Below, piece after piece: positions 61,407-64,000 of a stretch of DNA of 64,000 nt. The notes under the pieces are model-generated. The model did not search any database, was not told the DNA's origin, and saw only the letters and a program-made list of their open reading frames with translations. A program made the translations under genes and the position numbers. Where the stretch lies: the NCBI RefSeq assembly GCF_003762925.1, contig NZ_RJUK01000001.1, positions 1,922,001 through 1,986,000 on the forward strand. The letters are read 5' to 3'. The stretch is from Marinimicrobium koreense (GTDB lineage: Bacteria; Pseudomonadota; Gammaproteobacteria; Pseudomonadales; Cellvibrionaceae). Positions within the stretch are counted from its first letter, which is position 1, and every line of letters starts with the position of its first letter.

Positions 61407-62129
61407 ATGACTGCACATAACTGGCTGAACCTGTTGGCCGTCACCTGGTTTTTTGCCGTGTGGATTGGCTACGCCAGTTTCGCCCGACACCGTGCCCGGG
61501 TGTCCTACAGCCTGTCATCCGTACTGCAGATCTACCGCAAACGCTGGATGCATTCGATGCTGCGTCGGGACAACCGCATTGGCGATACCGCGCTGATCGC
61601 GGGATTGGAACGACAGACCACGTTTCTTGCCTCGACCTCGATTTTTGTGATCGCCGGTCTGATTACGGTTCTGGCGTCCATCGAACAGGTTCACGAAACC
61701 CTGACCGCACTGCCGTTTTTTAACCGGGAGATGACTTCCCGACAACTGCAGTTCAAGATCCTGTTATTACTGGCCATCTATGTGTACGCGTTTTTCACCC
61801 TGACCTGGGCCGTGCGCCAATACGGCTTCAGCTCCATTCTGCTGGGGGCCGCGCCACTGGCGAACGACACCGACATCACCGAGGAAGAGCGGGCCCGCTA
61901 TGCCACCACCAGTGCGAAAGTCATTGATCAGGCGGGGCACAGTTACAACTACGGCCTGCGCGCCTATTACTTTTCGCTTTCGGTGCTGCCCTGGCTGTTC
62001 AATACCTGGCTGTTCATTCTGGCGGCGACGCTGACCGTGGCCGTTCTTTATCGGCGAGAGTTTCACTCCCGGCCGCTGCAGACGCTGGCCAACGAGGTGC
62101 GGGCGTCCGCCGATAGCGCCCACCGGTAA
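61407..62129 (+). CDS. DUF599 membrane protein
   Basis: A 240-residue inner-membrane protein with four hydrophobic segments (about 5-25, 70-92, 110-130 and 185-210). It shows the family's VTWFFAVWIGYASFA, MLRRDNRIGDTALIAGLERQTTFLAS, FKILLLLAIYVYAFFTLTWAVRQYGF and SYNYGLRAYYFSLS blocks. Function unknown. GAGG precedes the ATG. Its position after cls may mean cotranscription. Confidence 0.9.
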   Translation: MTAHNWLNLLAVTWFFAVWIGYASFARHRARVSYSLSSVLQIYRKRWMHSMLRRDNRIGDTALIAGLERQTTFLASTSIFVIAGLITVLASIEQVHETLTALPFFNREMTSRQLQFKILLLLAIYVYAFFTLTWAVRQYGFSSILLGAAPLANDTDITEEERARYATTSAKVIDQAGHSYNYGLRAYYFSLSVLPWLFNTWLFILAATLTVAVLYRREFHSRPLQTLANEVRASADSAHR

Positions 62130-62135
62130 TCCGCC

Positions 62136-63020
62136 TCAATGCTGCCGGGCATCGGTGCCGTGGCTGCCCACCGGCTCGATATGGACGGTCGCCACCACCC
62201 CCAACTCCGCCAGTCGGTGCTCCGCCGCATCGGCCAGGTCGTGGGCCCGGCGCACGGTCCAGTCGCCGGGCACCTGCAGGTCCACTTCGGCGAACTGCTG
62301 GGCGCCAGAGGCCCGGGTGCGCAGCCGGTGAAAGCCACAACTTTCCGGGGTCATGGTTTGCAGTGCTTGCTCAAGCTTCGTCAGGGTTCCGGGGCTCAGG
62401 GCCCGATCCATCAACCCGTTGGCGGACTTGGCCAGCAGCTGCCAGCCCTCATGAAGAATATGCAGCGCCACAGCAATCGCCACGACGGGGTCGAGCCACA
62501 GCAAGCCAGTCCACTTGGCCAGCCCGACGCCCAGCACCACCCCGACAGTCGTCCAGACGTCGGTCATCAAATGCCGTCCGTCACCTTCAAGCGCCGGCGA
62601 ACGCAGTGCGCGACCGTAGCGTAGCAGCAGGCGGGCCACCGCCAGGTTGATCAGCGCGGCTCCCACCGACAGTCCCGTACCCAGATTAAGAGCCTGTAGA
62701 GTCTCTGGGTTCAGAAGTCGCTCGCCCGCCGCCACCAGAATGGCCAGCGCGGCCAGGAAAATCATGCCCCCTTCGAAGGCCGCTGCGAAATACTCGGCCT
62801 TGCCATGCCCAAAAGGGTGACCGTCATCCGGCGGGCGACGCGCGTATTGAAACATCGTCAGTGCAAACCCGGCCCCCAGAAGGTTGACCACAGACTCCAG
62901 CGCGTCTGACAGGTAACCCACCGAGCCGGTCAGTTGCCACGCCAGGGACTTCAGCCCCATGGTCGCCAGCGCCGCCGCCAGCGAGAGCCAGAGAATATGG
63001 TGAGCGTGCCATTTGCCCAT
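62136..63020 (-). CDS. cation diffusion facilitator (Zn/Fe/Co efflux)
   Basis: A 294-residue inner-membrane antiporter of the CDF family: six membrane segments, with the metal-site residues in VGYLSDALESVVNLLGA and LMTDVWTTVGVVLG, and a cytoplasmic C-terminal domain with FHRLRTRASGAQQFAEVDLQV. DGHPFGHGKAEY is the loop shared with FieF/CzcD-type members. It would export zinc, iron or cobalt in exchange for protons. Confidence 0.93.
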   Translation of the reverse strand: MGKWHAHHILWLSLAAALATMGLKSLAWQLTGSVGYLSDALESVVNLLGAGFALTMFQYARRPPDDGHPFGHGKAEYFAAAFEGGMIFLAALAILVAAGERLLNPETLQALNLGTGLSVGAALINLAVARLLLRYGRALRSPALEGDGRHLMTDVWTTVGVVLGVGLAKWTGLLWLDPVVAIAVALHILHEGWQLLAKSANGLMDRALSPGTLTKLEQALQTMTPESCGFHRLRTRASGAQQFAEVDLQVPGDWTVRRAHDLADAAEHRLAELGVVATVHIEPVGSHGTDARQH

Positions 63021-63142
63021 TGTGTCCTTCCTGCCTTAATTTGCATTAACTGTATGGTAGCGGGGGTGGAAATCTCCGCGCCCAAGCCCAATAATGACCC
63101 AACAATACTCTGCAATGCACCCGAAACTCTACAGGATGGCCC

Positions 63143-63943
63143 ATGACCGCCCAACTCGCCCCCGTCAGCAGTGACCCCGTATGGGAAGACATTCGCCGAC
63201 AGACCCGCGCCCAAGCGGAGTCCGAACCGGTACTGGCGAGCTTTCTGCACACCACCATCCTCAACCACGACACCCTGGAAGCGGCCTTGAGTTTCCACTT
63301 GGCCAACAAGCTGGACAGCCCGGCCATGCCGGCCATGCTGATGCGCGAGGTCATTGAGCGGGCACTGGCGGACGACCCGGGTATTGGCGAGGCGGTGCGG
63401 GCCGACCTTCTGGCCATCAACGAACGGGACTCCGCCTGCGACTCATCCAGCACCCCCTTTTTGTACTTCAAAGGTTTTCATGCGCTTCAGGCCTACCGGG
63501 TCGCGCACTGGCTCTGGCAGCACGGCCGGGAAGCCCTGGCGCTGTTCCTGCAGAACCGTATTTCCGTGGTTTTCGCAGTCGATATTCACCCGGCGGCCCG
63601 CATCGGTCGGGGCATCATGTTTGACCACGCCACGGGCATCGTCATCGGCGAAACGGCGGTGGTGGAGGACAATGTCTCCATCATGCAGTCGGTCACCCTC
63701 GGCGGCACTGGGAAAGAGAGCGGCGACCGCCATCCCAAGGTCCGCAGAGGCGTGTTGATCGGTGCCGGGGCCAAGATTCTCGGCAATATCGAGATCGGCG
63801 AGTGCGCCACGGTCGGTGCGGGCAGCGTGGTGCTCAAGTCCGTTCCCTGTCGCAAAATCGCCGCCGGTGTGCCGGCCCAGATCATCGGTGACAGCCGCTG
63901 CCAGCAGCCGTCACGCACTATGGACCACCGACTGGATGACTGA
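63143..63943 (+). CDS. cysE: serine O-acetyltransferase
   Basis: A 266-residue cytoplasmic enzyme that makes O-acetylserine for cysteine synthesis. N-terminal helical domain (VWEDIRRQTRAQAESEPVLASFLH), DPAxxxxxxPFLYFKGFHALQAYR-type region, and a left-handed beta-helix of hexapeptide repeats (FAVDIHPAARIGRGIMFDHATGIVIGETAVV) with the active-site histidine in GVLIGAGAKILGNI and the preceding GDRHPKV loop. Full length for the family. Confidence 0.95.
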   Translation: MTAQLAPVSSDPVWEDIRRQTRAQAESEPVLASFLHTTILNHDTLEAALSFHLANKLDSPAMPAMLMREVIERALADDPGIGEAVRADLLAINERDSACDSSSTPFLYFKGFHALQAYRVAHWLWQHGREALALFLQNRISVVFAVDIHPAARIGRGIMFDHATGIVIGETAVVEDNVSIMQSVTLGGTGKESGDRHPKVRRGVLIGAGAKILGNIEIGECATVGAGSVVLKSVPCRKIAAGVPAQIIGDSRCQQPSRTMDHRLDD

Positions 63944-63944
63944 C

Positions 63945-64000
63945 ATGTTCAAACACATAGCCGGCGCCTTCGCCCTGACGCTCGCCCTGACCGGTTGCGG
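63945..64000 (+). CDS. lipoprotein, 3' end outside the window
   Basis: The first 18 codons of a gene starting at the ATG 2 bp after the cysE stop. They give a short signal peptide with lipobox LTGC at residues 15-18, typical of an outer-membrane lipoprotein. The rest lies beyond the window, so no function can be given. Confidence 0.6.
   Translation, partial: MFKHIAGAFALTLALTGC

Overview
This window looks like chromosome from a GC-rich, polysaccharide-degrading marine or soil gammaproteobacterium of the Cellvibrio/Saccharophagus/Marinimicrobium type. That placement is inference. It rests on secreted modular glycoside hydrolases with poly-serine linkers, large TonB-dependent receptors, a fused BioH-BioC protein and the gammaproteobacterial rimP-nusA-infB-rbfA-truB-rpsO-pnp order with an initiator tRNA upstream. 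I see no phage, transposon, CRISPR or rRNA.

Layout. 0.1-11.5 kb: an SRPBCC protein, a small eRF1-like protein, a five-repeat CHRD lipoprotein, then a plant-polymer block (GH5 endoglucanase, GH10 xylanase with CBM2 and CBM60-like modules, TonB-dependent receptor, DUF1080 lipoprotein). 11.6-16.4 kb: housekeeping membrane proteins and a glutamine amidotransferase. 16.5-25.9 kb: a divergent island with a PhoX-family phosphatase, ExbB, two ExbD, TonB and a propeller lipoprotein on the minus strand, and a TonB-dependent receptor on the plus strand. The shared intergenic region carries arrays of Pho-box half-sites at 11-bp spacing, so this appears to be a phosphate-starvation uptake system with its own energy transducer. 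26.0-32.1 kb: a metal permease, a GH11 xylanase with CBM60, a small secreted protein, a GntR/FCD regulator and a GH67 alpha-glucuronidase. GH10, GH11 and GH67 together form a glucuronoxylan pathway, probably tuned by the GntR protein through a CTTGTATAC motif.

32.2-36.8 kb: a PilZ protein, a DUF1631 protein, and an ECF sigma factor with a ChrR-type zinc/cupin anti-sigma. Upstream of the sigma gene lie two divergent promoters of identical form (TGATCC, 16 bp, CGTA). One reads into the sigma operon. The other reads into a roughly 160-nt stretch that folds well, ends in a strong terminator and holds no normal gene: a candidate stress-induced small RNA. 36.9-46.3 kb: the translation/RNA operon and tRNA-fMet. 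46.5-53.4 kb: small proteins, a SprA-type putative protease and the biotin operon bioB-bioF-bioHC-bioD with a BirA operator. 53.5-64 kb: ComF, a GH43 arabinanase-like lipoprotein, SrkA kinase with a hairpin over its ribosome-binding site, HflCK, GDPD, cardiolipin synthase, DUF599, a cation efflux protein, CysE and the start of a lipoprotein cut by the window edge.

The two most interesting signals are the sigma-linked small RNA near 35.2 kb and the Pho-controlled TonB/PhoX island around 22.8 kb. All family calls come from reading motifs; no database search was run.
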